Origin: an uncultured Jannaschia sp.
GTDB taxonomy: Bacteria > Pseudomonadota > Alphaproteobacteria > Rhodobacterales > Rhodobacteraceae
Direction: 5' to 3'
DNA: 64,000 nt
Assembly (NCBI RefSeq): GCF_947503795.1
Contig: NZ_CANNEZ010000001.1
Span: 1,231,001 to 1,295,000, forward strand
The notes below the pieces were generated by a model. It was given only the letters and a program-made list of their open reading frames with translations, did no database searches and had not been told where the DNA came from. This document shows positions 54,370 to 64,000 of this stretch, in pieces (within the stretch, counting starts at the first letter, position 1; each line of letters starts with the position of its first letter). Position numbers and translations under genes: made by a program.

Positions 54370-55620
54370 TCAGACCAGCCCCGGCGCGCCCCCGAGCCGC
54401 TTGGCCAAGGGCGCGACCGTCAGCCCCTGCACGATGATCGAGAAGAGCACCACGATATAGGTCGCCGTGAGCATCACGGGCGTCCATTCGCCGTCGGGCA
54501 AAGACAGGACCAGTGCGACCGAGATGCCGCCCTTCAATCCGCCCCAGGTCATGATGCGCGTGAGCCCCGTCTCCATGCTCTCGGCAAAGGGGCGGAGCAG
54601 CGTGACCGGCACCACGACGGCGGCAAACCGCGCCACGAGGTGCAGGACGATCGCGGCCAGCCCGGCGAGGAGGTAGGACGCCTCGAAAGCGACCGCGAAG
54701 ACCTCGACCCCGATCAGAAGGAACAGGACCGCGTTCAGGATTTCGTCGATCAGGGTCCAGAACGTGTCGACATGGGCGCGCGTCTCGTCCGACATCCCGT
54801 ATTTCGAGCCGACATCGCCGATCAGAAGCCCGGCGACCACCGCCATGATCGGAGCCGAGACATGGAGGAGGAGGCTGAGCTGGTAGCCGCCGAATGCGAG
54901 CGCCAGCGTGATGAGGACCTCGAGCGGCGGATCGTCGATGCGGCGCATGACGCGGAAGGCCAGGTACCCGAGGGCCGCACCGAGGGCCGCGCCGCCGAAC
55001 GCCTCCTGCACGAAGAGGATCGCCGCCGCCTCGAGGCCCGAGCCATGCGCGTCGCCCGCCGGATAGGCGAGCCCGACGAGGACGAGGAAGACGACATAGC
55101 CGACGCCGTCATTGAAAAGGCTTTCGCCCGCGATCTTTGTTTCCAGCGATTTGGGCAGGTCGGCGGCGCGCAGAACGCCCAGCACCGCGACCGGATCGGT
55201 GGGCGAGATCAGCGCGCCGAAGACCAGCGCGATCAGGAGCGGTGCTCCGGTGATCCAACTGAACCCGATCCCGGCGATGGCGGTCGAGAGGCCGACGCCG
55301 ATGGTGGCCATCAGAAGCACGAGGACCCATTCGCGCTTGAGGTCGGCGACCTTGACGTGCAGCGCGCCGGCAAAGAGCAGAAGGCCCAGCATTCCTTCAA
55401 GCAGCGCGTCCGAGAATTCGATGTCGAGGACGACGGTCCGGATCTCGGCCGCCAGGCCCCAGGACGGCACGGCGAGGTCCACCATCATCAGCGTCAGCGA
55501 TGCGGCCAGTGCCACGATCAGGATGCCGATCGCCGAAGGCAGCTTGAGGAACAGGTGGTTCACGGCCCCGAACGCCCCTGCCATGACGAGGAGGAGCGAG
55601 GCGATCTGGAGAAGGTCCAT
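54370..55620 (-). CDS. Na+/H+ antiporter, CPA1 (NhaP) family
   Basis: A 416-residue membrane antiporter with about twelve helices. The CPA1 signatures are ALISPTDPVAVLGVL (helix 5 region) and GESLFNDGVGYVVF (helix 6 ND motif). It lacks a long cytoplasmic C-terminal tail. It follows the cupin gene by 3 bases on the same strand. Confidence 0.94.
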   Translation of the reverse strand: MDLLQIASLLLVMAGAFGAVNHLFLKLPSAIGILIVALAASLTLMMVDLAVPSWGLAAEIRTVVLDIEFSDALLEGMLGLLLFAGALHVKVADLKREWVLVLLMATIGVGLSTAIAGIGFSWITGAPLLIALVFGALISPTDPVAVLGVLRAADLPKSLETKIAGESLFNDGVGYVVFLVLVGLAYPAGDAHGSGLEAAAILFVQEAFGGAALGAALGYLAFRVMRRIDDPPLEVLITLALAFGGYQLSLLLHVSAPIMAVVAGLLIGDVGSKYGMSDETRAHVDTFWTLIDEILNAVLFLLIGVEVFAVAFEASYLLAGLAAIVLHLVARFAAVVVPVTLLRPFAESMETGLTRIMTWGGLKGGISVALVLSLPDGEWTPVMLTATYIVVLFSIIVQGLTVAPLAKRLGGAPGLV

Positions 55621-55623
55621 GGA

Positions 55624-56058
55624 TCAGGATCCGATCGTGCGGGGGATGTCGAACGTGGGCGGCGCGAGGGTGAAACCCTCGAAGCGAAAGCCGGGCGAGA
55701 CGGTACAGCTGACGAGTGTCCAGTCGCCGGTGGTGCGCGCGGCCTGCCAGTGTTCCTTCGGCACGCAGCCCTGCATCGACTGGCGCAGGATGTCGGGGCC
55801 GAGCACCGTGTCGGTCGCGGGACCGGCATCGTCCGGCGAAATGCTCAGCACGAGCGGCTCGCCCGCGTGCCAGAACCAGAGCTCGTCGGCATCGACGCGG
55901 TGCCAGTGACTGCCGCCGCCGTCGCGGAGCAGGAACAGGATCGCAGTACCCGCGGGCCGCACGCCCGGCCCAGCCTCGGACACGAAGGTCTGGCGGTAGA
56001 ATCCGCCCTCTGGATGGGGTGCGAGGTCGAGCGCCGCGATGATCTCGTCGGCCGTCAT
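55624..56058 (-). CDS. Cupin family protein (DUF985-like)
   Basis: A 144-residue cupin of the DUF985 type: LAPHPEGGFYRQTFVS at the start, AILFLLRDGGGSHWHRVDADELWFWHAGEPL as two spaced core segments, and the C-terminal CTVSPGFRFEGFTLA. The catalytic or binding role is unknown. The ATG at 56058 overlaps the stop of the upstream DMT transporter gene (ATGA), and the antiporter gene starts 3 bases after its stop, so the three form an operon. Confidence 0.92.
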   Translation of the reverse strand: MTADEIIAALDLAPHPEGGFYRQTFVSEAGPGVRPAGTAILFLLRDGGGSHWHRVDADELWFWHAGEPLVLSISPDDAGPATDTVLGPDILRQSMQGCVPKEHWQAARTTGDWTLVSCTVSPGFRFEGFTLAPPTFDIPRTIGS

Positions 56059-56948
56059 GCGAGGCGCCCCCGCCAGAGCGTATAGAGCCCCGCCGCCACG
56101 ATCACCGCGATCCCGGCCAGGGCCAGACCGTCGGGCCAGTCGCCGAAGATCGCCAACCCGATCACGGCCGCGACGGGGATCTCGAGATATTGCATCGGTG
56201 CGAGCGTGGCCGAGGGCGCATGGCGCAGGGACCACGTCATCAGGAGGTGCCCGAAGGTACCGAGCAGACCCATCGCCAGAAGGACCGGCAGGTGCCCCGT
56301 GATCGGCAGGAGTGCCACGGGTCCGACATTCGGCAGCGCGAGGTAGAGCGCACCGAGGCCGACCACCGCCATCACCCCCGATGCGGCCTGCATCGGGATC
56401 GGGTCTGCTTCGGACGCGACGCGCCGGGTGACCAGCATGAAGGCCGCGAAGACGAAGGCGACCCCGAGGGGGTAGAGCACGGCCCAGCCGACCTCGACGA
56501 AGCTCGGCTGCATCACCATGAGGGTGCCCGCGAAGCCGACCGCGCAGGCGGCGAGGCGGCGCGGCCCGACCTCCTCGCCCAGGATCATGTGCCCCATCAG
56601 CAGGAGGATGAACGGCATGACGAAGGCGATGGCCAGCGCGTCGGCCAACGGCAGGTAGGTCAGTCCCTTGGTCATCAGCCAGATGCCCGTCACCTGCAGC
56701 ACCGTGCGCAGTCCCGTCAGCCGCCAGCCCAGCGGCGAAATGCGCCAGCTCTGCCCCGAAAGCCGGACGAGCGGGATCAGGATCACGGCCTGCACCACGA
56801 AACGGATGAAGACGAGCTGCAGGACCGGGAAGGTGCCCGCCGCGATCTTGGCCATCGCGTCCGACAGCGGGGCGGTGACGCAAAAGCCCAGCATCAGCGC
56901 CATGCCCAGCGCGGGGCGGTCGATCCGGGGGGCGGCGGCGGCATCCAT
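56055..56948 (-). CDS. EamA/DMT family transporter
   Basis: A 297-residue drug/metabolite-type transporter with ten hydrophobic helices in two EamA repeats (for example LVFIRFVVQAVILIPLV and GVAFVFAAFMLVTRRVA). The substrate is unknown. The ATG at 56948 follows from the family N-terminus; the longer frame upstream is a shadow of eno. It heads the DMT-cupin-antiporter operon. Confidence 0.92.
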   Translation of the reverse strand: MDAAAAPRIDRPALGMALMLGFCVTAPLSDAMAKIAAGTFPVLQLVFIRFVVQAVILIPLVRLSGQSWRISPLGWRLTGLRTVLQVTGIWLMTKGLTYLPLADALAIAFVMPFILLLMGHMILGEEVGPRRLAACAVGFAGTLMVMQPSFVEVGWAVLYPLGVAFVFAAFMLVTRRVASEADPIPMQAASGVMAVVGLGALYLALPNVGPVALLPITGHLPVLLAMGLLGTFGHLLMTWSLRHAPSATLAPMQYLEIPVAAVIGLAIFGDWPDGLALAGIAVIVAAGLYTLWRGRLA

Positions 56949-57001
56949 GGGCGCGACGCTAGGCCCGGGCGGTCGGGGCGGCAAGCGCCCCGGCCCTTGG
57001 A

Positions 57002-58312
<1,311 letters not shown>

Positions 58313-58325
58313 TTAGCGCGGGGGC

Positions 58326-59207
58326 TCAGGTTTGGGAAGCCAGCCGCGCAAGCCGCGCCTCCCGCAGGAGGGTGTAGAGCCCCGACAGAATGATGATGGC
58401 GACCCCCAGAAGCGTCGCCGCGTCAGGCCGTTCGGAGAAGGCCACCATGCCGATGATCAGTGCGAAGACCATCCGGCTGTAGCGCAGCGACGAGACGACG
58501 GCGATGTCGCCCAGCCGGGTCGCAGCCACGATCGCGACGTAGGCCGCGACGCCGATGATGACGCAGAGCGCGAGGATCGTCGCCTGGCCCTGTTCCGGCA
58601 GGACGACGGGCTGGCCCTGCACGGCCTGAAGCAGCAGCCCCGCGGGGACCAGCGCCGCGAAGGCGTGGAGCGACAGACGCGGGCCGCTGATCTCGGGCGG
58701 CATGGTGCGCGTGGCGAGGTCGCGCGCCGAGAGCGCGATGGTCGCCCCGACCGCGAGGAGGACGGCCGGATCGAAGCTGTCTGCGCCGGGGCGCAGGATG
58801 ACCAGAACGCCCGCGAAGCCGACACCGATCGCGGCCCAGCGCCGCCATCCGACCCGCGCCCCGAGCACGAGTGCCGCCCCCATCGCCACGACGAGCGGTG
58901 TCGCCTGGATCACCGCCGACGCGGTGGCCAGCGGGATGGTGGTGATGGCCGAGACGAAGAAGAGCGTGCCGATCACCTCGAACCCGGAGCGGACGAGGAC
59001 GCGCCGGTCGAGATAGAGCGGCGACCGCACCCCGCCGCCGCGCAGCCCGAGCCAGAATGCGAAGACGAGGGCCCCGCCGAGGCCCAGCATCCAGATGATC
59101 TGGCCCGGCGGGATGTGGTTGGCAAGGGCCTTGATGAGCCCGTCCTCGACCGCGAAACAGGCCATGGCCGCGACCATCAGCGCGCAGCCCTTCAGCGTAT
59201 CGCTCAC
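58326..59207 (-). CDS. EamA/DMT family transporter
   Basis: A ten-helix drug/metabolite transporter of about 293 residues from the GTG at 59207; the frame also extends to a TTG at 59255. Neither start has a good ribosome site. Hallmarks include GCALMVAAMACFAVEDGLIKAL at the N-terminus (two adjoining segments) and LRYSRMVFALIIGMVAF in the second half. The substrate is unknown. It lies 46 bases upstream of eno on the same strand. Confidence 0.9.
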   Translation of the reverse strand: MSDTLKGCALMVAAMACFAVEDGLIKALANHIPPGQIIWMLGLGGALVFAFWLGLRGGGVRSPLYLDRRVLVRSGFEVIGTLFFVSAITTIPLATASAVIQATPLVVAMGAALVLGARVGWRRWAAIGVGFAGVLVILRPGADSFDPAVLLAVGATIALSARDLATRTMPPEISGPRLSLHAFAALVPAGLLLQAVQGQPVVLPEQGQATILALCVIIGVAAYVAIVAATRLGDIAVVSSLRYSRMVFALIIGMVAFSERPDAATLLGVAIIILSGLYTLLREARLARLASQT

Positions 59208-59397
59208 CGTGTCGCGGCCTGTCGCCCGGTCGGCGGCCCGAGTCGGCGCAGGCAAACGCCGTCTGTTCGGACGGGCTCGTGATCTCTTTCGAGGCCCGGC
59301 GCAAATGAACGTCGGGTCTGGGGCGTCCGACCGTGGTGGATCATATCGAGACGTGGCCCGACCCTTGGCGCGCTGGTTGGCAAAGCCGAATGTATCC

Positions 59398-59808
59398 TCA
59401 CCGACGCCGGGTCCCGAACAGCTCCAGCCGATGCCCCTTCAGGTCGTAGCCCAGCCGGTCCGCGATCCGCTCCTGCAGGGCCTCGATCTCGGGGTCGACG
59501 AACTCGATCACCTCGCCGGTCTGCATGTCGATCAGGTGGTCGTGATGGTCGCGCTCGGCATCCTCCCAGCGGGCCCGGCCGTCGCCGAATTCGCGCCGCT
59601 CGACGATGCCCGCCTCCTCGAAGAGCGCGACCGTCCGGTAGACGGTCGCCACCGAGATGCTCGGGTCGACGGCCGCGGCACGGGCGTGGATCGTTTCGAC
59701 ATCAGGGTGGTCGTCGGCGGCCTCGAGCACGCGGGCGATGACGCGGCGCGGCCCGGTCAGCCGCAGGTTGGCCGCCTCGCAGCGCTGGATGATCGTCGGC
59801 GTCGTCAT
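59398..59808 (-). CDS. fur: Fur-family metal regulator (Fur/Mur type)
   Basis: A 136-residue metal-dependent repressor. The winged helix holds SISVATVYRTVALFEEAGIV; the metal-site segment is ERDHHDHLIDMQTGEVIEFVD. The C-terminal CxxC structural zinc site of many Fur proteins is absent, as in the manganese/iron-sensing Fur/Mur proteins of Rhodobacteraceae. GGGAGG precedes the ATG at 59808. It lies 33 bases after selO on the same strand. Confidence 0.92.
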   Translation of the reverse strand: MTTPTIIQRCEAANLRLTGPRRVIARVLEAADDHPDVETIHARAAAVDPSISVATVYRTVALFEEAGIVERREFGDGRARWEDAERDHHDHLIDMQTGEVIEFVDPEIEALQERIADRLGYDLKGHRLELFGTRRR

Positions 59809-59841
59809 GGGGGCCTCCCTAGTGCGCGGCCGGGCGGGGGT

Positions 59842-61230
59842 CTAGGTGCCGCAGAAGGTGCGGGTCACGCGTTCGTCCGCGCTGGCGGGGTGGCGGTAGG
59901 GGGCGTTGGCCTCGGTCTCGACCCAAGGATCGGCGAGGACGGCATGGAGCGCGTGGAACGGCGCGTCGTCGCCCCGTTGCGCCGCGCGGATCGCCGCTTC
60001 CACCTGGTGGTTGCGCGGGATGATCGCGGGGTTGGCGCGCGCCATGGCGGCGGAATCGGGGTCCGTCGCCTGCCAGCGGACGAACCAGTCGTCGAAGGCG
60101 TCCCGGTCGGTGAACTGATCGCGGGCGGTCTCCGGCGCCACGGCCAGCGCGCGGAAGGTGTTCGTGAAATCGGCCTGACCCGTGGCCATGATCGCCAGCA
60201 GTTCCATCGCGAGGCTCATGTCCGGGGTGCCGACCTTCGCCGTCATCACCTGCGTCCATGCGTCGGCATAGAGGTCATGAAACCCCTCCAGCGCCGAGGT
60301 CGCCTCGGCCACCGCCGCCGTCCGCTCGCCCATCAGGGGCAGGAGCGCGGTCGCCAGCTGCGCGAGGTTCCACAGCGCGATGTCGGGCTGCTTCGACCAG
60401 GCATATCGGCCGAACTGGTCGATGCTGCTGAAGACGGTATCGGGGTGATAGGCTTCCATGAACGCGCAGGGGCCGTAGTCGATGGTCTCGCCAGAGATCG
60501 TCATGTTGTCCGTATTCATGACGCCATGCACGAAGCCGAGGCCCATCCATTGCGCGATGAGTTTGGCCTGGACGTCCATCACGTGCCGCAGAAGGCCCAT
60601 CGGGCCGTCGGCATCCGGGGCATGGCGCGCAATCGCATAGTCCAGCAGGCGCTTGAGGGCATCGGTGTCGTCGCGCGCCGCGAAGACCTGGAAGGTGCCG
60701 ACGCGAATATGGCTCGCCGCGACGCGGGTCAGGACGGCGCCGGGCAGCGGGCCTTCCTGGCGCAGGACCGTCTCGCCGGTCCGGACGGCGGCCAACGCGC
60801 GGGTCGTCGGCACGCCCAGCGCATGCATCGCCTCGGACAGGAGGTATTCACGGATCACCGGGCCGATCGCCGCGCGGCCATCCCCCATGCGGCTATAGGG
60901 CGTGGGCCCGCTGCCCTTGAGCTGGATATCGACCCGCCGCCCGTCCGCGACATGCTCGCCCAGAAGGATCGCGCGCCCGTCACCCAGCTGCGGCGACCAG
61001 CCGCCGAACTGGTGTCCGGCATAGAGCTGGGCCAGCGGATCGGCGCCCTCGGGGACACGGTTGCCGGCAAAGATCTCGGGGGCCGCACGCAGGGCCGAGA
61101 CGTCGAGCCCCAGCTCGCCCGCCAGTCCCTCGTTCAGCGCGATCCAGGACGGGGCCGCGACCGGCGTCGGCGCCATCTTTGTGTGGAACCGGTCGGGGAG
61201 GCGGGCGTAGCTGTTGTCGAACGCGAACAT
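59842..61230 (-). CDS. selO: Protein adenylyltransferase SelO (YdiU family)
   Basis: A pseudokinase-fold enzyme that AMPylates proteins in redox homeostasis. 462 residues from the ATG at 61230. Diagnostic segments: [12 protein letters not shown] at the start, [19 protein letters not shown] (nucleotide site), [15 protein letters not shown] and [11 protein letters not shown] (metal site). A cysteine at the extreme C-terminus (TRTFCGT) sits where animal SelO has selenocysteine. The ribosome site AGAGGATGAAGAG is the tail of the interspersed repeat. It is followed by fur. Confidence 0.96.
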   Translation of the reverse strand: MFAFDNSYARLPDRFHTKMAPTPVAAPSWIALNEGLAGELGLDVSALRAAPEIFAGNRVPEGADPLAQLYAGHQFGGWSPQLGDGRAILLGEHVADGRRVDIQLKGSGPTPYSRMGDGRAAIGPVIREYLLSEAMHALGVPTTRALAAVRTGETVLRQEGPLPGAVLTRVAASHIRVGTFQVFAARDDTDALKRLLDYAIARHAPDADGPMGLLRHVMDVQAKLIAQWMGLGFVHGVMNTDNMTISGETIDYGPCAFMEAYHPDTVFSSIDQFGRYAWSKQPDIALWNLAQLATALLPLMGERTAAVAEATSALEGFHDLYADAWTQVMTAKVGTPDMSLAMELLAIMATGQADFTNTFRALAVAPETARDQFTDRDAFDDWFVRWQATDPDSAAMARANPAIIPRNHQVEAAIRAAQRGDDAPFHALHAVLADPWVETEANAPYRHPASADERVTRTFCGT

Positions 61231-61284
61231 CTCTTCATCCTCTGGCCACAAATACCTCGGGGGGTGCGGGGGGCTGGCCCCCCG
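61231..61284 (-). repeat. Interspersed hairpin element, copy 2 (carries an SD-like tail)
   Basis: On the minus strand it reads hairpin CGGGGGGCCAGCCCCCCG (61284-61267), then CACCCCCCGAGGTATTTG and a purine tail ending at the selO ATG. It differs from the copy at 6653-6701 at two positions over the first 47 bases. It starts just after the nucleoside hydrolase stop and ends at the selO start codon. Confidence 0.9.
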
Positions 61285-61288
61285 CCGC

Positions 61289-62224
61289 TCAGAGCCGGGC
61301 GAGCCGGGTGGTCAACAAATCGTAGAACCCGTCCGCGTCGATGCCGCCGATGAAAGTCGCATTCGGCGCGCGGTCGGTGACCCGCCACCAGTCGGCCACC
61401 GTCATGCCGCGCGTCAGCGGGCTGTCGACCTCGATCTCGACATTGATCTCGCGCCCCGAGAAGAGGTCGGGCCGCAAAAGCCACGCGATCACACAAGGAT
61501 CGTGGAGCGGCGCGCCCTCCGAGCCGTATTTCTCCTTGTCGAACCGCTCGAAGAAATCGGTCCAGGCGGCGACCATGTCGCCCACCCTGGTGCCCAGATC
61601 GCGGAACGCCTGCACCCGCGCCGCCGTGGTCAGCGCCTTGTGCGTCACGTCGAGCGGCAGGACCGTGATCGGGATGCCCGATGCGAACACGTCGCGGGCG
61701 GCCTCGGGGTCGACATAGATGTTGAACTCGGCGGCGGGCGTGATGTTGCCCACCTCGAAATAGGCCCCGCCCATCAGGACGATCCGCGCGATCCGGTCGG
61801 CGATATCGGGCGCGCGGGCGAGGGCGGTGGCGATATTCGTCAGCGGCCCGAGGGGGCAGAGCGTGACGCTGCCCGCGGGCTCGGCGCGGAGCGTCTCGAT
61901 GATGAAGCCGACCCCGTCCTCGGACGTCAGCGGCATCTCGGGCTCGGGCAGATGCGGGCCGTCGAGGCCAGTCTTGCCGTGGACATGCTCGGCGGTCACG
62001 AGGTCGCGCGCCAGCGGTCGGTCGCATCCGGCATGGACGGGAATATCGCGGCGCCCGGCCAACTCGCAGACGATCCGCGCGTTCTTGGCGGTCAGCGCCA
62101 GCGGCACGTTGCCCGCGACGGCGGTGATTCCGAGCACGTGGAGTTCGGGCGAGGCGAGGGCCAGCAGGATGGCGACGGCGTCGTCCTGTCCGGGATCGGT
62201 GTCGATGATGATCTTCTGGGTCAT
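61289..62224 (-). CDS. Inosine/uridine-preferring nucleoside hydrolase
   Basis: A 311-residue N-ribohydrolase that splits nucleosides into base and ribose. The calcium-binding motif [18 protein letters not shown] (residues 5-22) is intact, along with [20 protein letters not shown] in the middle and a C-terminal ligand region. The frame starts at its ATG at 62224. It lies upstream of selO with only the interspersed repeat between them. Confidence 0.95.
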   Translation of the reverse strand: MTQKIIIDTDPGQDDAVAILLALASPELHVLGITAVAGNVPLALTAKNARIVCELAGRRDIPVHAGCDRPLARDLVTAEHVHGKTGLDGPHLPEPEMPLTSEDGVGFIIETLRAEPAGSVTLCPLGPLTNIATALARAPDIADRIARIVLMGGAYFEVGNITPAAEFNIYVDPEAARDVFASGIPITVLPLDVTHKALTTAARVQAFRDLGTRVGDMVAAWTDFFERFDKEKYGSEGAPLHDPCVIAWLLRPDLFSGREINVEIEVDSPLTRGMTVADWWRVTDRAPNATFIGGIDADGFYDLLTTRLARL

Positions 62225-62283
62225 GGCCTCAGGTAGAGGACGGCGCGCGCCGGTTGTCCAGCGCGCGCCGCCCGCCTGTCCGA

Positions 62284-63291
62284 TCAGCCGTCGAAATCGA
62301 CCTCCTCGACCAGGCGCAGGGCTTCGGCCCGGTGGCTGGCAATCGCGGTCAGATCGGTCGTGTCGGCCTCGAGCGCGCCCCAGCCCGCGACGAGGTCCGA
62401 GGGCGACGCGTCGGGCGATGCGGGGTATTCATGGACCACGTTGGCATAGATCTCCTGCGCTTCGGGCGACGAGAGATATTCCATGAAGGCCAGCGCCTCG
62501 GCCTCGTTGGCGGCTCCGTTGACCATGGCCACGCCCGAGATGTTCACATGCGATCCCTGACCGTCGGCGAAAGACGGAAAGTCGATGCGCACGGCATTCG
62601 CCCATTCTGACTGTTCCTCGTCCGCCAGCATCGCACCCATGTAGTAGGTGTTGCCCAGCGAGATGTCGCATTCGCCGGCCCAGATCGACTTGACCTGCGC
62701 GCGGTCGTTGCCTTCGGGCGATTTCGCGAGGTTCGCTTTCAGCCCTTCAAGCCAGGTCTTCGTGGCCTCGGCGCCGTTATGCTCGATCATCGCCGAGACG
62801 AGGCCGATCGTGTAGACATGCGTCCCCGAGCGGGTGCAGATGCGGCCCGACCAGATCGGATCGGCGAGCTGTTCGTAGGTCGTGATCTCGCCCGGTGCGA
62901 CGCGGTCCTTCGAGGCATAGACGATCCGCGCCCGCGTGGTCAGGCCGAACCAGTGGCCCTCGTCGTCGCGCAGCGCATCGGGGATGTTGGCCTCGAGCAC
63001 GTCCGAGGACACGGCCTGGGTGACGCCCGCCTCCTTGGCCTCGGCCAGCCGCGAGATGTCGACCGTGAAGAGAAGGTCCGCCGGCGAGCGCGGGCCCTCG
63101 GCCACCAGTCGCTCGGTGATGCCCTTATCGATGAAGACCACGTTGGCGGTGTGCCCCGTCGCCGCCTCGAAGCCGTCGACCAGCGGCTGGATCAGCTCGG
63201 GCTGACGATAGGAATAGACGTTGACCTCCCCCGCGAAGACCGGCGCGGCGACGGTCAGGGCAGTGGTGGCGAGAATGGCGTGGCGCAGCAT
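62284..63291 (-). CDS. fbpA: Ferric-iron ABC transporter substrate-binding protein (FbpA/AfuA family)
   Basis: A 335-residue periplasmic binding protein. The signal peptide MLRHAILATTALTVAAPVFA is followed by GEVNVYSYRQPELIQPLVDG. The adjoining tyrosine pair of ferric-binding proteins is present in LGNTYYMGAML. The ATG at 63291 has AAGGAGG at good spacing. No permease or ATPase gene is next to it in the window. Its promoter carries two tandem iron-box-like palindromes. Confidence 0.93.
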   Translation of the reverse strand: MLRHAILATTALTVAAPVFAGEVNVYSYRQPELIQPLVDGFEAATGHTANVVFIDKGITERLVAEGPRSPADLLFTVDISRLAEAKEAGVTQAVSSDVLEANIPDALRDDEGHWFGLTTRARIVYASKDRVAPGEITTYEQLADPIWSGRICTRSGTHVYTIGLVSAMIEHNGAEATKTWLEGLKANLAKSPEGNDRAQVKSIWAGECDISLGNTYYMGAMLADEEQSEWANAVRIDFPSFADGQGSHVNISGVAMVNGAANEAEALAFMEYLSSPEAQEIYANVVHEYPASPDASPSDLVAGWGALEADTTDLTAIASHRAEALRLVEEVDFDG

Positions 63292-63318
63292 CGCGGCCTC
63301 CTTGGTTGCATGGCCGCG

Positions 63319-63366
63319 ACTATTTCCGACTAAATCTGTCGGGTCAATCCCGACTCTTCTTGTCGG
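63319..63366 (-). promoter_or_regulatory. fbpA promoter with tandem iron-box-like operators
   Basis: On the minus strand TTGACC (63347-63342), a 17-base spacer and AATAGT (63324-63319) form a strong promoter. One palindrome CCGAC-N7-GTCGG (63326-63342) lies between -35 and -10; a second (63350-63366) lies just upstream, 24 bases centre to centre. They resemble the predicted Rhodobacteraceae iron box bound by IscR. The -35 overlaps the mazG stop codon. Confidence 0.75.
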
Positions 63367-64000
63367 ATACTTTTTCCCGCGCTTTCGCCGCATCCCAAAG
63401 CGCGTCCATTTCGGCCAGATCGGACTGGGCCGGACTGCGCCCGTCGGCGGCCAACGCATCCTCGAGCGCCTCGAAACGCCGGATGAATTTGGCGTTCGCG
63501 GCGCGGAGGGCAGATTCGGGATCAACCTCAAGGTGGCGCGCGAGGTTCGCAACAACGAAGAGGAGGTCGCCCATCTCCTCCTCGATCTCGGCCGCCGTCG
63601 CCGTCTCGCGGGCCTCGACCAATTCCGCCGCCTCCTCGCGCAGCTTGTCGAGAACGGCGACCGTCTCGGGCCAGTCGAATCCGACCCGCGCCGCGCGGTT
63701 CTGTAGCTTCACCGCCCGCATCAGCGCGGGCAGGCCCATCGCCACGCCGTCCAGCGTGCGGCCCGACCGCTCGGCGGCCTTCGACGCCTCCCAATCCGCG
63801 ACCTGCTGGGCGGCGGACTTGTCACGTTCGCCGTCGCCCCAGATATGCGGGTGCCGGTCGACCATCTTCTGCGCCACCCGCTCGGCGATGGAATGGAAGT
63901 CGAACCGGCCCGCCTCGGACCCCATCTCGGCGTGGTAGACGACCTGCAAGAGCAGATCGCCCAGCTCGCCCTCCAGCTCGTCCCACGCGCCCCGCTCGAT
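63344..64000 (-). CDS. mazG: Nucleoside triphosphate pyrophosphohydrolase MazG, C-terminal part (5' end outside window)
   Basis: Hydrolyses (d)NTPs to monophosphates. The frame is open to the window edge (…WDELEGELGDLLLQVV at the right end), so the first ~50 residues of the protein are missing; 218 are visible. The second MazG domain shows KLREEAAELVEA and EEEMGDLLFVVANLARHL, the EExxE...ExxD metal motifs. Its last codons hold the distal fbpA operator and its stop codon overlaps the fbpA -35 element. Confidence 0.94.
   Translation of the reverse strand: MERGAWDELEGELGDLLLQVVYHAEMGSEAGRFDFHSIAERVAQKMVDRHPHIWGDGERDKSAAQQVADWEASKAAERSGRTLDGVAMGLPALMRAVKLQNRAARVGFDWPETVAVLDKLREEAAELVEARETATAAEIEEEMGDLLFVVANLARHLEVDPESALRAANAKFIRRFEALEDALAADGRSPAQSDLAEMDALWDAAKAREKVSDKKSRD

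Noticed and set aside
56974-56992. GC-rich hairpin after eno as an intrinsic terminator.
   Set aside because: The 7-bp stem has no T tract on the minus strand, so I did not list it as a terminator.
59398-59808. Calling the Fur-family protein Irr.
   Set aside because: The helix and metal-site segments and the lack of a heme-regulatory cysteine motif fit the Rhodobacteraceae Fur/Mur type better; Irr was not supported.

Overview
The window is chromosomal DNA from a high-GC alphaproteobacterium, almost certainly a marine-type Rhodobacteraceae/Roseobacter-group member. The evidence is the gene repertoire and synteny: an isc-suf operon of Rhodobacter layout with a one-cysteine IscR, a Roseobacter-type taurine/sulfite cluster (tauABC, tpa, tauR, xsc, pta, ackA, soeABC), ChpT, ornithine-lipid genes olsBA, a Fur/Mur-type regulator, and CbiD beside CobK. 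Coding density is very high. Many genes are joined by ATGA/GTGA/TGATG overlaps, and no gap reaches 300 bases. I saw no tRNA, rRNA, insertion sequence, prophage or CRISPR array.

Layout. 1-6066: 3' part of alaS, an SMR efflux pump, a YitT membrane protein, icd with a clear terminator, a VOC protein, and a three-gene operon (hydrolase, 78-aa unknown, HD hydrolase). 6188-14505: one Fe-S assembly operon, iscR-iscS-sufB-fkbM-sufC-sufD-yip1-yip1-sufS. 14494-24603: ybaK-like, glnE, a small unknown, a GlxA-type regulator, class II DAHP synthase, STAS/SEC14 and PAS proteins, yicC-gmk-gamma carbonic anhydrase, chpT. 24616-30979: DUF3553, olsBA, a ThiE-like paralogue, DUF1761, a TrmJ-like methylase, ctaA, an M32 carboxypeptidase. 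30976-45906: the taurine cluster, with tpa-tauR-xsc-pta-ackA-soeABC leftward and tauABC rightward from a shared 260-bp control region. 45914-53086: ZIP-like and MFS transporters, cobB-cobA, then cbiD-cobK-DNA glycosylase-esterase. 53228-64000: HNH protein, VOC protein, Na+/H+ antiporter, cupin, two DMT transporters, eno, fur/mur, selO, a nucleoside hydrolase, an iron ABC-transporter binding protein and the 3' part of mazG.

How it works together. The taurine block encodes import (TauABC), deamination (Tpa), C-S cleavage to acetyl phosphate and sulfite (Xsc), conversion of acetyl phosphate to acetyl-CoA or acetate (Pta, AckA) and oxidation of sulfite to sulfate (SoeABC). Paired CTGG(A/C)C repeats at three places look like TauR operators. 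The Fe-S operon and the iron-transport gene at the far end share a 17-bp palindrome, CCGAC-N7-GTCGG, placed on core promoter elements. One copy is an apparent internal promoter inside iscS where codon usage turns AT-rich; two tandem copies sit at the iron-transporter promoter. This suggests a common iron/Fe-S regulon. A near-identical ~47-bp hairpin element ending in a Shine-Dalgarno-like purine tract occurs twice, each time between a stop codon and the next start codon. A perfect CtrA-type box (TTAA-N7-TTAA) precedes olsBA, close to chpT.

I found no wholly new multi-gene system. The least explained items are the iscS-internal promoter, the SD-bearing repeat, the FkbM and Yip1 passengers in the suf operon, and the Ig-like insertion in TauC.
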